A stretch of 64,000 nucleotides of DNA from Calidifontibacillus oryziterrae. GTDB taxonomy: Bacteria; Bacillota; Bacilli; Bacillales; Bacillaceae_J. How positions within the stretch are numbered: the first letter of the stretch is position 1; every line of letters begins with the position of its first letter. Position numbers and translations under genes: made by a program. Positions 42,853 to 51,965 of this stretch are shown here, piece after piece. The notes under the pieces are model-generated. The model searched no databases, was not told the DNA's origin, and saw only the letters and a list, made by a program, of their open reading frames with translations. The stretch covers positions 283,842-347,841 of the forward strand of contig NZ_KB223527.1 in assembly GCF_000331575.1 (NCBI RefSeq), read 5' to 3'.

Positions 42853-42867
42853 GTGACACCTTGTCAC
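42853..42867. promoter_or_regulatory. TetR operator site 1
   Basis: Perfect 6-bp inverted repeat GTGACA-CCT-TGTCAC, 50 nt upstream of the TetR start. Same half sites as the sites at 43062, 43097 and 43127. Confidence 0.65.
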
Positions 42868-42903
42868 ATTCAAGCAAATAAAAAAGCAATGATGCTTTTC
42901 TTT

Positions 42904-43035
42904 TTAGTTTTTCACTAAAGGTAATGACCATAGTACGTATATCGCTGATTTTTTCATTAAGGGAGCAATTTTTTCATTTAAATGTTCCAGCTCCTTTTTC
43001 ACAAAATAAGGCATATTAGCCATTAAGTTAATCAA
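42904..43035 (-). CDS. Putative 43-aa protein between operators and tetR
   Basis: Frame starting at TTG 43035 (MINLMANMPYFVKKELEHLN) with GGGGGG upstream, ending LWSLPLVKN at 42904. A longer version of the frame runs through the operator sites and is not credible. Hydrophilic helix plus a short hydrophobic end. It would be the first gene of the tetR transcript. No family known. Confidence 0.45.
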   Translation of the reverse strand: MINLMANMPYFVKKELEHLNEKIAPLMKKSAIYVLWSLPLVKN

Positions 43036-43061
43036 ATCAATCCCCCCATATTCCTTGCAAT

Positions 43062-43141
43062 ATGACAACGTGTCACATTGACCTACTTCTATAGTATATG
43101 ACACTGTGTCATACGTCAAGAACGATGTGACACAGTGTCAC
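43062..43141 (-). promoter_or_regulatory. Promoter with three TetR operator sites
   Basis: Three palindromes with half site TGACA: ATGACA-ACG-TGTCAC (43062-43076), TATGACA-CTG-TGTCATA (43097-43113) and GTGACA-CAG-TGTCAC (43127-43141). On the minus strand a -35 TTGACG (43119-43114) and a -10 near TATACT (43098-43093) or TACTAT (43096-43091) enclose the middle operator, so repressor binding would block RNA polymerase. Confidence 0.65.
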
Positions 43142-43178
43142 TATATATAGATATCATTACTATGGCTATTTAAATAAG

Positions 43179-43604
43179 CTAAAAGGACACAGTAGACGGG
43201 CCATTTAAGTCGGGATGATTTATTAAGCGAATCGATTTAGGTTTACAACAAATTACTATATAATTTGGATCTTCTGGTCCAGTTAAATATTTCAAAAAAT
43301 TATCGTGCCAAAACCGATTCCTTAATTCCTTTTCATCATGTATCGAAGCAGCTGCAATCACATCTATATATGGCTTCCCAAAACCACCGCCTTCAAAACC
43401 AAGCAAAATATGAACATTCGGATTTTCAGCAATATGTTTTACTTTTTCGGTCTGCTTACTTGAAATTGTGTATAGGGTAAATCCTTCACTACGAAAGATC
43501 ATATAACGAGAAAAAGGTTGATCCCCTTTGATTGTACATAATATTCCTATACGAGATTCTGAAATGATTCGAAGTATCTCGCCCTTCATTTCATTATGAT
43601 CCAA
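43179..43604 (-). CDS. Pyridoxamine-5'-phosphate-oxidase-like FMN-binding protein
   Basis: Split-barrel flavin-binding protein of 141 aa, general-stress-protein-26 type. Typical blocks: ISESRIGILCTIKGDQPFSR, MIFRSEGFTLYTISSKQTEK and NPNVHILLGFEGG. It would bind FMN or F420-like cofactors; the true substrate is unknown. Start ATG 43604. Confidence 0.85.
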   Translation of the reverse strand: MDHNEMKGEILRIISESRIGILCTIKGDQPFSRYMIFRSEGFTLYTISSKQTEKVKHIAENPNVHILLGFEGGGFGKPYIDVIAAASIHDEKELRNRFWHDNFLKYLTGPEDPNYIVICCKPKSIRLINHPDLNGPSTVSF

Positions 43605-43852
43605 TGTTACGCACCTCTTTCTACAAAATTTTTAAAAAGGAGTTATATCATACATAGTGTTGAACAAACGCATTGTTTTTAAGTATTATTCGAGGTTTAT
43701 TCGACATATTCGACAAATATATACAAAATCCCTCTTGCTGCATAGGTGAAAATTTTATAAAGAAAAACAAAATTTTTTTAAGACACGTTCTTTTTTTAAT
43801 GTTAAAATTATCCATATCCTTGGCGTTTACAGCCATGATCGGAGGTTCTAAG

Positions 43853-44056
43853 ATGAGCGTTGATGTAAAAAAGTGTCCGATTTGCAACAAAGAGAATAAT
43901 TGTGGGAAATTGCAAGGGCAAAAAGTCTGCTGGTGTGTATCTGAAACGTTTCCAGGGGAAATATTTGAGCTAGTGCCAGAAGAGAAGCGAAATAAGGCTT
44001 GTATTTGTAAGGATTGCGTACAAACGTTTAATGAAAATTTGTTACTAAACAAGTAA
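43853..44056 (+). CDS. Cysteine-rich CWC family protein
   Basis: Small zinc-binding-like protein of 67 aa starting at ATG 43853 after GGAGGTTCTAAG. Cysteine pattern KKCPICNKENNCGK, VCWCV (the CWC motif), then ACICKDCVQTF. The function is unknown; the family is widespread in Proteobacteria and Bacilli. Confidence 0.8.
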   Translation: MSVDVKKCPICNKENNCGKLQGQKVCWCVSETFPGEIFELVPEEKRNKACICKDCVQTFNENLLLNK

Positions 44057-44101
44057 GTGTTCTTTTCAAGTTCAATAAAAACAGCTTCGTAATCAAATTA
44101 C

Positions 44102-44206
44102 GGACAATTCCCTTTGTTTTCGCTACTCTAGCAATATACATGGGGACAATTCTCTTGTTTCCGCTACTCTAACAGTATGCGTGAGGTATTTCTCTAGCTT
44201 CCGTTA
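44102..44206. repeat. Degenerate tandem repeat of about 42 bp
   Basis: Unit 1 (44102-44142) and unit 2 (44144-44184) both read GGACAATTCyC then TTGTTTyCGCTACTCTArCA. A third, weaker unit follows to about 44206. Non-coding, between the CWC gene and the ECF transporter gene. Confidence 0.6.
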
Positions 44207-44271
44207 AATCCGACAGAAATAAAGCCCTACCACCCTTTCCTTGCTTATCCTAAAATGGATACAGAAGAAAA

Positions 44272-44871
44272 CTAACTTGAAGTTTTCATAAATTTCAATA
44301 GAGGCTTTGCTACTATAGGAGCAATTATGAAGGAAAGAATTGCTTCTGCGATGCCATTTGTCACCAAAATATATAGAATTGTTGGCAATACTTCAGTTAC
44401 ATCAATATTGTAGGCATTTGCATAAGGAACTTTATAAAAAATATAAGTCAATCCGAGAACTAAAAACGTATTCGTCAAGGAACCGATGAGCGCGGCAATA
44501 CGCATTGCTCTAGCATTACTTATTATTGACTTTTCTAGGAAATAATAAGTAGATCCAGCAGTAATCCCTATCAAAATTCTTGGTAAAACAGAAATCAATG
44601 GATTCGTAAAAATAATGGGGGCTAACGGACTTGTAGGGGCAACAAAAGCTCTAATAAAAGTAATCATTCCCCAAACCCCACCTACAATCGCTCCATTTTT
44701 AGGACCAAATACAATTGCTGTTAAAATAACGGTAATCGGGATAATGGTCAGACTAAGAGGTCCAATTGGTATATAACCGAGAAAAGGGATAAACGTTTGA
44801 ATTACAACAATCGCTGTCAGAACACCTAATATTGTTAGTCTAAATGTTTGACTTTTGTTACGAGATTTCAT
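44272..44871 (-). CDS. ECF transporter S component, PanT-like (pantothenate)
   Basis: Vitamin-binding membrane subunit of 199 aa with about six helices. Blocks such as FGPKNGAIVGGVWGMITFIR and FTNPLISVLPRILIG match the pantothenate S component PanT family. ATG 44871 preferred over 44892, with GGGGAC upstream. It works with shared EcfAA'T genes located elsewhere. No cofactor riboswitch was seen upstream. Confidence 0.78.
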   Translation of the reverse strand: MKSRNKSQTFRLTILGVLTAIVVIQTFIPFLGYIPIGPLSLTIIPITVILTAIVFGPKNGAIVGGVWGMITFIRAFVAPTSPLAPIIFTNPLISVLPRILIGITAGSTYYFLEKSIISNARAMRIAALIGSLTNTFLVLGLTYIFYKVPYANAYNIDVTEVLPTILYILVTNGIAEAILSFIIAPIVAKPLLKFMKTSS

Positions 44872-45115
44872 ATATAGTCCCCTACCAATCAAAGTGGAGA
44901 TAACTGTAAGAGCCTTAATATGCCTAGACTTTTTACAATACCACTAATTTGTCGATATGATTATCATCAGACTAGTCGAGGAAGATTATACAGAATGTTT
45001 GCATGTATTCAAGAATAGTTGAAAAGTAAATTGACGGTCAAAGGGATGTTCGCACTTTAAAAAGGGCATTTTTTTAATTAATTTGAAAAATAGTGCGAAT
45101 CAACCGATGAACCTC

Positions 45116-45733
45116 TTATCCAATATCTTCACCTACATACTTCTTCAAAATCTTCGTGAACTTATTCCAATAGGGTGGATACGAATTGCTTCCATTTTTC
45201 CGAAATGTAATCCGGTTTGGAAGCCGTATAATAAGCTCCCATTGTGTTCCATCAAGTATGGCAACATTGTTATATTCATCATTCCAACAAGGGATCTCTA
45301 ATGTTGAAAGATCTTTTATAAAAGAAAGCCATTTTTCTGATGGAAGTGGTATTTCTTTTAACAAAACCTCCGGATGAAAGTTTATTGGATTTTTGGGATG
45401 CTTCAAGTCGACGTACATTCCGCCTTGTGTTTTTGCATATCTTATAAGTTTATTTTTCCGTTTTCCATCAATGTATAAATGATGGGATGGACCAAAATAG
45501 CCCCCAACATAAAATTCAAATGAAGTCATTTCAAATAATGGATACAAACTACCACCGCCAAACTCCTGTCCACATGATTTGCAATGTCTTTTTGGGTCGA
45601 TGTCTGAAACACAGCAACCACCTATTACACATTCACCACGGTATACTGCCTCTATAGTTTCAGGAGTCGGCAATCCATATATAATTTTTACTGTGTTTAA
45701 AGAGCCACAAGCTGGACATTTCTTTTTAGCCAT
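45116..45733 (-). CDS. Unknown protein with zinc-ribbon N-terminus
   Basis: Protein of 205 aa. CPACGSLNTV near the start and CKSCGQEF later form a zinc ribbon, separated by a segment with GGCCVSDID. The rest (about 70-205) has no recognisable motif. ATG 45733 after GGGTGGGTGCA. It lies 135 nt downstream of nagB, same strand. Function unknown. Confidence 0.65.
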   Translation of the reverse strand: MAKKKCPACGSLNTVKIIYGLPTPETIEAVYRGECVIGGCCVSDIDPKRHCKSCGQEFGGGSLYPLFEMTSFEFYVGGYFGPSHHLYIDGKRKNKLIRYAKTQGGMYVDLKHPKNPINFHPEVLLKEIPLPSEKWLSFIKDLSTLEIPCWNDEYNNVAILDGTQWELIIRLPNRITFRKNGSNSYPPYWNKFTKILKKYVGEDIG

Positions 45734-45868
45734 TGCACCCACCCTTTTTGATAAGTGTTATTGCAGCGTTAAACAATTATAATGAAAATAAGTTTAGTGA
45801 AATTAAATCATACTTCATTTACTAATTCTATGAACCGCTTTTTATTCCTTTTGTTTTTTGTTAAAACA

Positions 45869-46594
45869 CTAGAAACTGTATGAATCCCTATCCGCAATAA
45901 CAGTTACATCATGATGCCTTCTTAATACTGTGACTGGGAATTCTTCCGTAATTGGACCCTCGATAAGACTTTTGAGTGCAACACTTTTTGAGGTACCACT
46001 CGCTAACAGTATGATCTTTTTGGCACCCATTATTGTTGAAATACCCATTGTAATTGCGGTTTTTGGGACTTCTTCTAACGAATGAAAATCTTTGGAATTC
46101 ACTTGACGAGTATGTTCAGAGATGGTTACAACCGAGGTTTTTTGATCAAACCGGGTTTTAGGTTCATTAAAACCTATATGACCATTAACGCCCACTCCTA
46201 AAACAGCTAGATCTATTCCACCTGCTTCCTTAATTTTTGTTTCATATTCTAAACATTCCTCTTCTAGATTTTTAGCGTTCCCATTTGGTATAAACGTGTT
46301 TTCCTTTGGAATATTTAATTTGCTATATAAATGTCTTTCCATAAAAGAACGAAAGCTTTGCTCAGAATCATGAGCTAGACCAACATATTCATCCAAATTG
46401 AATATTTTTATATTTTCCCAGTTTAATGGATTCTGACGGTTCAATTCAATTAGCTTTTCATATACGCCAATTGGTGTATTTCCAGTAGGTAAGGCTAGGA
46501 CGGCAAAAGGATTTTCTTTTATATAATTATACAGAATATCGGCAGAAGCCTTACAAAGTTGCTCGTAGTTTTCTGTTATATTCGTATTCATCTT
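45869..46594 (-). CDS. nagB: Glucosamine-6-phosphate deaminase
   Basis: Converts glucosamine 6-phosphate to fructose 6-phosphate and ammonia. Visible motifs: ALPTGNTPIGVYEKL, NLDEYVGL, the general base region LGVGVNGHIGFNEP and SGTSKSVAL. Length 241 aa is typical. ATG 46594 after AGGGGGATCAAG. It follows the transporter-TIM-barrel-like cluster on the same strand after a terminator, so it may be transcribed separately. Confidence 0.95.
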   Translation of the reverse strand, partial: KMNTNITENYEQLCKASADILYNYIKENPFAVLALPTGNTPIGVYEKLIELNRQNPLNWENIKIFNLDEYVGLAHDSEQSFRSFMERHLYSKLNIPKENTFIPNGNAKNLEEECLEYETKIKEAGGIDLAVLGVGVNGHIGFNEPKTRFDQKTSVVTISEHTRQVNSKDFHSLEEVPKTAITMGISTIMGAKKIILLASGTSKSVALKSLIEGPITEEFPVTVLRRHHDVTVIADRDSYSF

Positions 46595-46721
46595 GATCCC
46601 CCTATCATTCATGTACTTGACACGTGAATCCCTAACAACTTATGTCAAGATTATCCTCGATTGTGTGATAAAACGGTTTTGTGTATATTATGTATTTAAC
46701 AAAAAATGCTATAGTTGTGTT

Positions 46722-46757
46722 TAAAAATATCCCTGTGCAATCAAATTACACAGGGAC
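46722..46757 (-). terminator. Terminator of the transporter cluster
   Basis: Perfect stem TCCCTGTG / CACAGGGA (46730-46737 with 46749-46756), followed on the minus strand by TATTTTTAAA. Separates the 46763-48031 gene from nagB. Confidence 0.75.
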
Positions 46758-46762
46758 CAGTT

Positions 46763-48031
46763 TTACCTATTTATACTAGATACAGTTTCGAAATGGCTGT
46801 CTTCGGCCCAGCCATAGCAATAATAGATGATATCATCTGCTTGGCTGTTTTTCGCTTCTTTAATCGCGTTAATCAAATCCTCATTTTCTATATTCCACAT
46901 TTGAATCCCACTATAAATTTTTGTATTAGGCTGTGAAAGCTTTCGAACTTGCTTATTTTCATCATGAACAAATTTTATTGGAAAGCCTTTATTCTTAAAA
47001 TCTGTAAAGCTAAGTTTATAGGAAAAACCAAAAAGGCGTAAAAACGCTTGAAACGCTTTTTCTTCCTCATCAGGATCACTTGTGAAATATCGTATAAGCC
47101 CTTGGACATCTGCGCCACCGCCCAACTTATGGTATGGAAAATGTTTAAGTAGTGGAACTAAGCTAGTTAATTGGCTATAGTCCTGTCCAAGGAACCAAGA
47201 ATAGGATGGCGGCCAAAGGTCTAACCACAAATTTAGCTTTTCTCCTTTTTGATTAATACGATCAATAATGCTTTGAATTAATGAAGTTACACTTTCTTGT
47301 CTAAACAAGTACCAATCTTGGAAATGATTAGATTCTTTTAATAGCAGAACAGCTTCGTGAAAATTTTTATTTGTAAGATATTGTTTTACTTTTTCAAAAG
47401 TATCGGTCAGAAGCTCAATATCCATTCCTTTTTCAATCATTTTCTTTTGACAATGTGGACAGAAACAAGTGAATAATAGCTTAGGTTTTATAGTCTCTCC
47501 CGACCAATCCGGATAGCGAATGCGGTCGAGCATGTGCACGGAATACCCATACATTTTCTTTGTTTCAATCAAGACATTACTCCACATTTCACTTATAACC
47601 GGACTATTTGGGCATAACCAATCTAGCACTTTTTCACCATCATATGTCGTTATACAATGATCTTCAATACTCCCCTTAAAGTCACCATTTAGAATGCTAA
47701 ACCAAGGGACTACCTTATATTGTTGTTTGTTCACACACTGCTTTAACTCTAGTAGTGGATCTCTCCCATTCATTATCGACAAATCAATATCCTGATATAA
47801 ATCAGAACAAATGTCTTTTACATGTATGGGTAAAAACAACTTCCCATTCCCACTGACAACAGGATTTTTACGATTACGAGGTAAAATTCCAATAGGATTA
47901 GGATTGCGTTCAAAAATACTGTTTACTTGTGGGAAAATATAGTCCACATCTTTTAATTTATTAATATATTGTAAAATCTGGTGACTGCCTTCATCGAGTA
48001 TGTCGTGTGAGTGGATCTGGATACCAGCCAT
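46763..48031 (-). CDS. Unknown 422-aa protein, possibly a TIM-barrel sugar hydrolase
   Basis: Soluble cytoplasmic protein of 422 aa with no signal peptide. Blocks such as LLFTCFCPHCQKKMIEKGMD (with CFCPHC) and LWLDLWPPSYSWFLGQDYS suggest an alpha/beta barrel of the glycoside-hydrolase-like type with a metal-binding cysteine pair. It follows an SsuABC-type transporter and a ROK regulator and is close to nagB. A role in breaking down the imported compound is inferred; the fold should be tested by modelling. Confidence 0.6.
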   Translation of the reverse strand: MAGIQIHSHDILDEGSHQILQYINKLKDVDYIFPQVNSIFERNPNPIGILPRNRKNPVVSGNGKLFLPIHVKDICSDLYQDIDLSIMNGRDPLLELKQCVNKQQYKVVPWFSILNGDFKGSIEDHCITTYDGEKVLDWLCPNSPVISEMWSNVLIETKKMYGYSVHMLDRIRYPDWSGETIKPKLLFTCFCPHCQKKMIEKGMDIELLTDTFEKVKQYLTNKNFHEAVLLLKESNHFQDWYLFRQESVTSLIQSIIDRINQKGEKLNLWLDLWPPSYSWFLGQDYSQLTSLVPLLKHFPYHKLGGGADVQGLIRYFTSDPDEEEKAFQAFLRLFGFSYKLSFTDFKNKGFPIKFVHDENKQVRKLSQPNTKIYSGIQMWNIENEDLINAIKEAKNSQADDIIYYCYGWAEDSHFETVSSINR

Positions 48032-48050
48032 ATCAAATTTCCCTCTTTAC

Positions 48051-49172
48051 CTATTTTAAACCTGCAAATATTTCGTCAGCTTTAATCAATTTATCCACGT
48101 CTACAACACCAGCTTTAATTTCGCCAGTTCCTTCATGATATTCGATTAACATTTCATAACGATCTTTCCAGTTCGAAGGAGAAGCTGGATCATAGAAAAT
48201 GGCTTCAGTTTCTTCTAAAGATTTAGGGAAGATAACATAACTTTCAAGGAAAGTTCCAACTTCCTCTCCAGTAGTGCTACCACCAGTTTGCTCATTGGAC
48301 CATGCTGCAATTGCTTCATGTGCTTCATCAGGATTTGACTTCATATATTCCATTGTTTTAAACCAAACTCTTTCAATCTTGTTAATTAACTCAGGGTTCT
48401 CATCAACAAACGCTTTTTTAGCTGCAATTCCAGCAAGATTTACAGCTCCTGGTCCGATATCTTCGCCACTGATTAAAGCAGGAAAGCCTTCTTGTTGCAA
48501 TCTTTCACGCTGCGGAAGTCCACCTAAATAAAAGTCACCAGTCCCGGAAATAAATGCAGAAACTCCTGTATCTGGTTCCATATCGATAACTTCCATATCA
48601 TCCATAGTTAAACCAGCATTCTTTAAAGCTTGTTCTAACACCATATAAAACGTTGCTCCTGATGTTGTCACAATTTGTTTCCCTTGTAACTGCTTGCCAG
48701 TTTCAATCGCGGCTTGCTTTGGATCGCCAAGCTCAGCTAAAAATTGTTCATATGTTTTAAATCCATCTGGACGTGTCATAATAGCAAACCCTTTGAACAC
48801 GTTATGAAAAGCGATCATCTGTAAATCCTCAAACTGTGCTGCTAATGTGATGGAAGGTGTATCTGAAAATGCACCAATATCGATCGAACCATTCGCTAAG
48901 GCAGGTGCTACGTTTCCTTCAACCGGGAATAATGTTGGTTTAAATTTTATTCCTTCTTCGTTAAAATAACCTAACTCTTCTGCTAAAGCCCAAGGCGCAT
49001 AATCATAGTACGGCATTAAGCCAAATTTTACTTCTTGTAAGGAAGCTTGAGAGTTGCTTGCTGTACTGCCATCTGTAGTACCTTCTGTTGCATTGTCATT
49101 ACTATTGTTACATGCAACCATTACAAAACTTAAAGCACTAATGAGTAATACTAACCTTAAATACTTGAACAT
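48051..49172 (-). CDS. ABC transporter substrate-binding lipoprotein, NMT1/SsuA type
   Basis: Solute-binding lipoprotein of 373 aa; lipobox in LSFVMVAC. Periplasmic-binding class 2 fold of the nitrate/sulfonate/taurine/thiamine-precursor group (VKFGLMPYYDYAPWALAEELG, ITLAAQFEDLQMIAFH). The ATG at 49172 (MFKYLRL) has AAGGGGGAAG upstream. First of three transporter genes by function; followed on the same strand by the unknown 422-aa gene. Confidence 0.85.
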   Translation of the reverse strand: MFKYLRLVLLISALSFVMVACNNSNDNATEGTTDGSTASNSQASLQEVKFGLMPYYDYAPWALAEELGYFNEEGIKFKPTLFPVEGNVAPALANGSIDIGAFSDTPSITLAAQFEDLQMIAFHNVFKGFAIMTRPDGFKTYEQFLAELGDPKQAAIETGKQLQGKQIVTTSGATFYMVLEQALKNAGLTMDDMEVIDMEPDTGVSAFISGTGDFYLGGLPQRERLQQEGFPALISGEDIGPGAVNLAGIAAKKAFVDENPELINKIERVWFKTMEYMKSNPDEAHEAIAAWSNEQTGGSTTGEEVGTFLESYVIFPKSLEETEAIFYDPASPSNWKDRYEMLIEYHEGTGEIKAGVVDVDKLIKADEIFAGLK

Positions 49173-49205
49173 CTTTTCTTCCCCCTTAATCATGATTTCA
49201 TAAAA

Positions 49206-49952
49206 TTATTGGTGCCGCTCAGACCAAACCGTTAATTTTCTTTCAATAACTCTTATTAATTGATCTGTAATCCAAGCAAGCAAACTAATTAAAATAATTG
49301 ATATAAAAATCATGTCAGTACGCAAGTATCGTTGCGCAATGATCATGTAATATCCAATTCCTTCTTGTGCACCAATAAACTCAGCAGCAACAACGAGTCC
49401 AAATGAAGCAGCAGCTGCTACTCTTACAGACCCAACAAGTGCTGGTACAATAGCAGGTAATATAATCGTTCGATATATTTCACTAGACTTTGCACCTAAC
49501 GTTCTCGCCGCATTTATATAGATTTTCGGCACATTTCGAATCGACTCGACGGTTGAAACGACTAGAATAACGAAACAGCCAAACACTACTAACAAAATTT
49601 GTGGTAAAGCTCCAATTCCTAACCATAGAATTAACATTGGAATAATCGCCAATGGTGGGATAGGTCGCAAAATTTCAATCAATGGATCCAAGAAAGCTTC
49701 AATGTATTTGTTCGATGCGATGAATAAGCCGACGATAATTCCTAAGGCAGATCCAAGCATAAAACCGATTACTTGTCTTAATAACGTATAGCCCATATGT
49801 TCTGCAAGATCCATATATGACGTTGTCAAAACTTCAAATAGTTGAACAGGACCTGGTAAAAACAACGGATTTACTTTCGCTATCATTGTCAAATAGACCC
49901 ATGTCATTATAAGTAAAAATATAGATAAAGAACTTAACAATTTATACTTCAT
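49206..49952 (-). CDS. ABC transporter permease, SsuC/TauC type
   Basis: Six-helix permease of 248 aa with the EAA-like loop AARTLGAKSSEIYRTIILPA. It pairs with the ATPase 20 nt upstream and the lipoprotein 33 nt downstream. Substrate follows the binding protein. Confidence 0.9.
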   Translation of the reverse strand: MKYKLLSSLSIFLLIMTWVYLTMIAKVNPLFLPGPVQLFEVLTTSYMDLAEHMGYTLLRQVIGFMLGSALGIIVGLFIASNKYIEAFLDPLIEILRPIPPLAIIPMLILWLGIGALPQILLVVFGCFVILVVSTVESIRNVPKIYINAARTLGAKSSEIYRTIILPAIVPALVGSVRVAAAASFGLVVAAEFIGAQEGIGYYMIIAQRYLRTDMIFISIILISLLAWITDQLIRVIERKLTVWSERHQ

Positions 49953-49972
49953 CGCTTGACCTCCCCAGACAT

Positions 49973-50731
49973 TTATTCTCTATCCCAAATTTCTCTTAAT
50001 TTAATCCGAAAATCATAAAATTCCTTTGATTCTCTTAATTTACTATCTCTCGGTCTGGCAAAAGGAACATCAATGATATCTTTAATACGTCCTGGTCTTG
50101 GGCTTAATAAAACAATCCGATCTGATAATAGCATCGCTTCTTCGATATCGTGAGTAACAAAGATAATGGTCGTCTTCTTAGTCGACCAAATATGTAAAAG
50201 CTCTTCCTGCATATTTTCACGGGTCACAACATCTAAAGCACCAAACGGTTCGTCCATTAATAATATTTCAGGGGCAACAGCATAAGCCCTGCCAATATCA
50301 ATTCGTTTTCTCATCCCACCGGATAATTCCTTTGGGTAAACATTGGCGAAATTCGTTAGTTCTAGAAGCTCTAATAAGTCATTTGAAATTTCTGTTCGCT
50401 TTTCCTTCGCGATTTTTTTAATTTTCAATCCATATTCAATATTGTCACGAACACTTAGCCATGGGAATGTCGCATCTGATTGAAATACAACAGCACGGTC
50501 TGGACCGGGGCCACTAATTGTTTGACCATTAAGAACAACAGAACCTTCAGTATAATCCGTAAGTCCTGCAACAATATTTAGCAGTGTAGATTTTCCACAC
50601 CCAGATGTTCCGACAATTGAAACAAATTCTCCCTCTTTAACATCTAAATCAATCGATTCCAAGGCAACTATGTCTCTTGAATGGGCATGAAATACTTTGG
50701 ATAGATTTTTAATCTGTAATTTAGTGGTCAT
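49973..50731 (-). CDS. ABC transporter ATPase, SsuB/TauB type
   Basis: ATPase of 252 aa. Walker A GTSGCGKST, signature LSGGMRKRIDIGRA, Walker B ILLMDEPFGALD, switch VTHDIEEA. ATG 50731 is placed after TGGAGGGATGAAC; an earlier in-frame ATG overlaps that site. It lies 20 nt after the ROK gene stop, in one operon. Confidence 0.93.
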   Translation of the reverse strand: MTTKLQIKNLSKVFHAHSRDIVALESIDLDVKEGEFVSIVGTSGCGKSTLLNIVAGLTDYTEGSVVLNGQTISGPGPDRAVVFQSDATFPWLSVRDNIEYGLKIKKIAKEKRTEISNDLLELLELTNFANVYPKELSGGMRKRIDIGRAYAVAPEILLMDEPFGALDVVTRENMQEELLHIWSTKKTTIIFVTHDIEEAMLLSDRIVLLSPRPGRIKDIIDVPFARPRDSKLRESKEFYDFRIKLREIWDRE

Positions 50732-50751
50732 GTTCATCCCTCCATCTCAAA

Positions 50752-51930
50752 CTATAGAATAGAAACACCTTCAAGGAACTGAATATCTGGTTGGGTGTAG
50801 CTTAACGATAAAACAGCTATTCCATAGATTGCTGCAGTATCAAAAAGGTCAGTAACTTCAATGTTGACATGATTTTTTGAAAACGTATGTTTTCGAAGTA
50901 GATCGTTTACCTTGTCTAAGAATAAATCCGCAGACCTAGTTAATCCACCAGTTAAGACAATCTTTTCCGGATTTGCTAAAACAATGATGTTATTGATAGC
51001 AATAGTTAAATAACTAATAAATTCATTCACAACTTTTAGAGCGTCATTATCTCCAGCCCTTGCTGCATCGAATAGTGCTCTCGTTGATTGGTGTACAGTC
51101 TTTGCCTGCTGGATTATACCTGAACCAGAGGCTAACGTTTCAAAGCACCCTTTATCACCCCAGTCTTTGTAAAGATGATCTTCGTTAAATAACATGTAGC
51201 CAATCTCCCCAGCAGCATTCCCAGCACCGCGGATAATCTTGCCATCTATAAGCATTGCCGCACCAATTCCAGTTCCCAACGAAACTAAAACAGCACTTTG
51301 AACGTTCTTGCATTTGCCTTTCCAAAATTCACCGATCAGTGCAGCACGGACATCATTGTCTACTACAACTGGGACTTGGAATACATTTTCAATGGCTTGT
51401 TTTAAATTAAAATGCTTCCAGTTTGGGAGATTCGGAGAACCTTCAATCACAATTCCGTTTGCAAAATCAATAATACCTGGGCTCGCAATACCAATAGCCT
51501 TTAGTTCGGAAAGCGACTTATTATTTTCGTACACTAATGCACGGATCTCAACGATTAATCGATAAACAAATATATCCCGATCTTTTTCTTCAAACGTTTG
51601 AATTGTTTTTTTAGCTATAAGATCACTGTTATAATCAAATAATCCTAGCGAAATTTTCGTACCGCCAAGGTCAATCCCAACAACATATCCATAATTTGGA
51701 TTGTATTTTAACAAAATCCCTTTCCGCCCTACTGTTCCCTCCTTCACATCTGTTTCAAGAATTATCCCATCATCAATCAATTCTTGAACGATTTGTGAGG
51801 TAGTAGCCCTTGTTAAGTCCGCTTCTTTAGCTACATGTGCTCGCGAGATAGGACCTTTATTCTTTATAATATTTGTCACTAAAAATCTATTTATCTCCCT
51901 TAGTGTACTTGGTATGACTGATTTCAACAT
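50752..51930 (-). CDS. ROK-family transcriptional regulator (NagC/XylR type)
   Basis: Repressor of 392 aa: winged helix (residues about 20-75, RAHVAKEADLTRATTSQIV) and a ROK kinase-like sugar-sensing domain (YVVGIDLGGTKISLGLF, VSLGTGIGAAM, GNAAGEIGYML). The zinc-site CxCGxxGCxE of many ROK proteins is reduced to DKGCFETLASG. Sensing of a sugar or sugar phosphate by a sulfonate-type transporter is unusual. ATG 51930 after AAAGGGGAGCTT. An inverted repeat at its promoter is the likely operator. Confidence 0.9.
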   Translation of the reverse strand: MLKSVIPSTLREINRFLVTNIIKNKGPISRAHVAKEADLTRATTSQIVQELIDDGIILETDVKEGTVGRKGILLKYNPNYGYVVGIDLGGTKISLGLFDYNSDLIAKKTIQTFEEKDRDIFVYRLIVEIRALVYENNKSLSELKAIGIASPGIIDFANGIVIEGSPNLPNWKHFNLKQAIENVFQVPVVVDNDVRAALIGEFWKGKCKNVQSAVLVSLGTGIGAAMLIDGKIIRGAGNAAGEIGYMLFNEDHLYKDWGDKGCFETLASGSGIIQQAKTVHQSTRALFDAARAGDNDALKVVNEFISYLTIAINNIIVLANPEKIVLTGGLTRSADLFLDKVNDLLRKHTFSKNHVNIEVTDLFDTAAIYGIAVLSLSYTQPDIQFLEGVSIL

Positions 51931-51965
51931 AAGCTCCCCTTTTACAACAAATTCCGATTCCGTGT

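Noticed and set aside
42904..43119. Longer 71-codon form of the frame before tetR
   Set aside because: Its N-terminal part runs through operator and promoter sequences, so only a shorter form from 43035 is considered.
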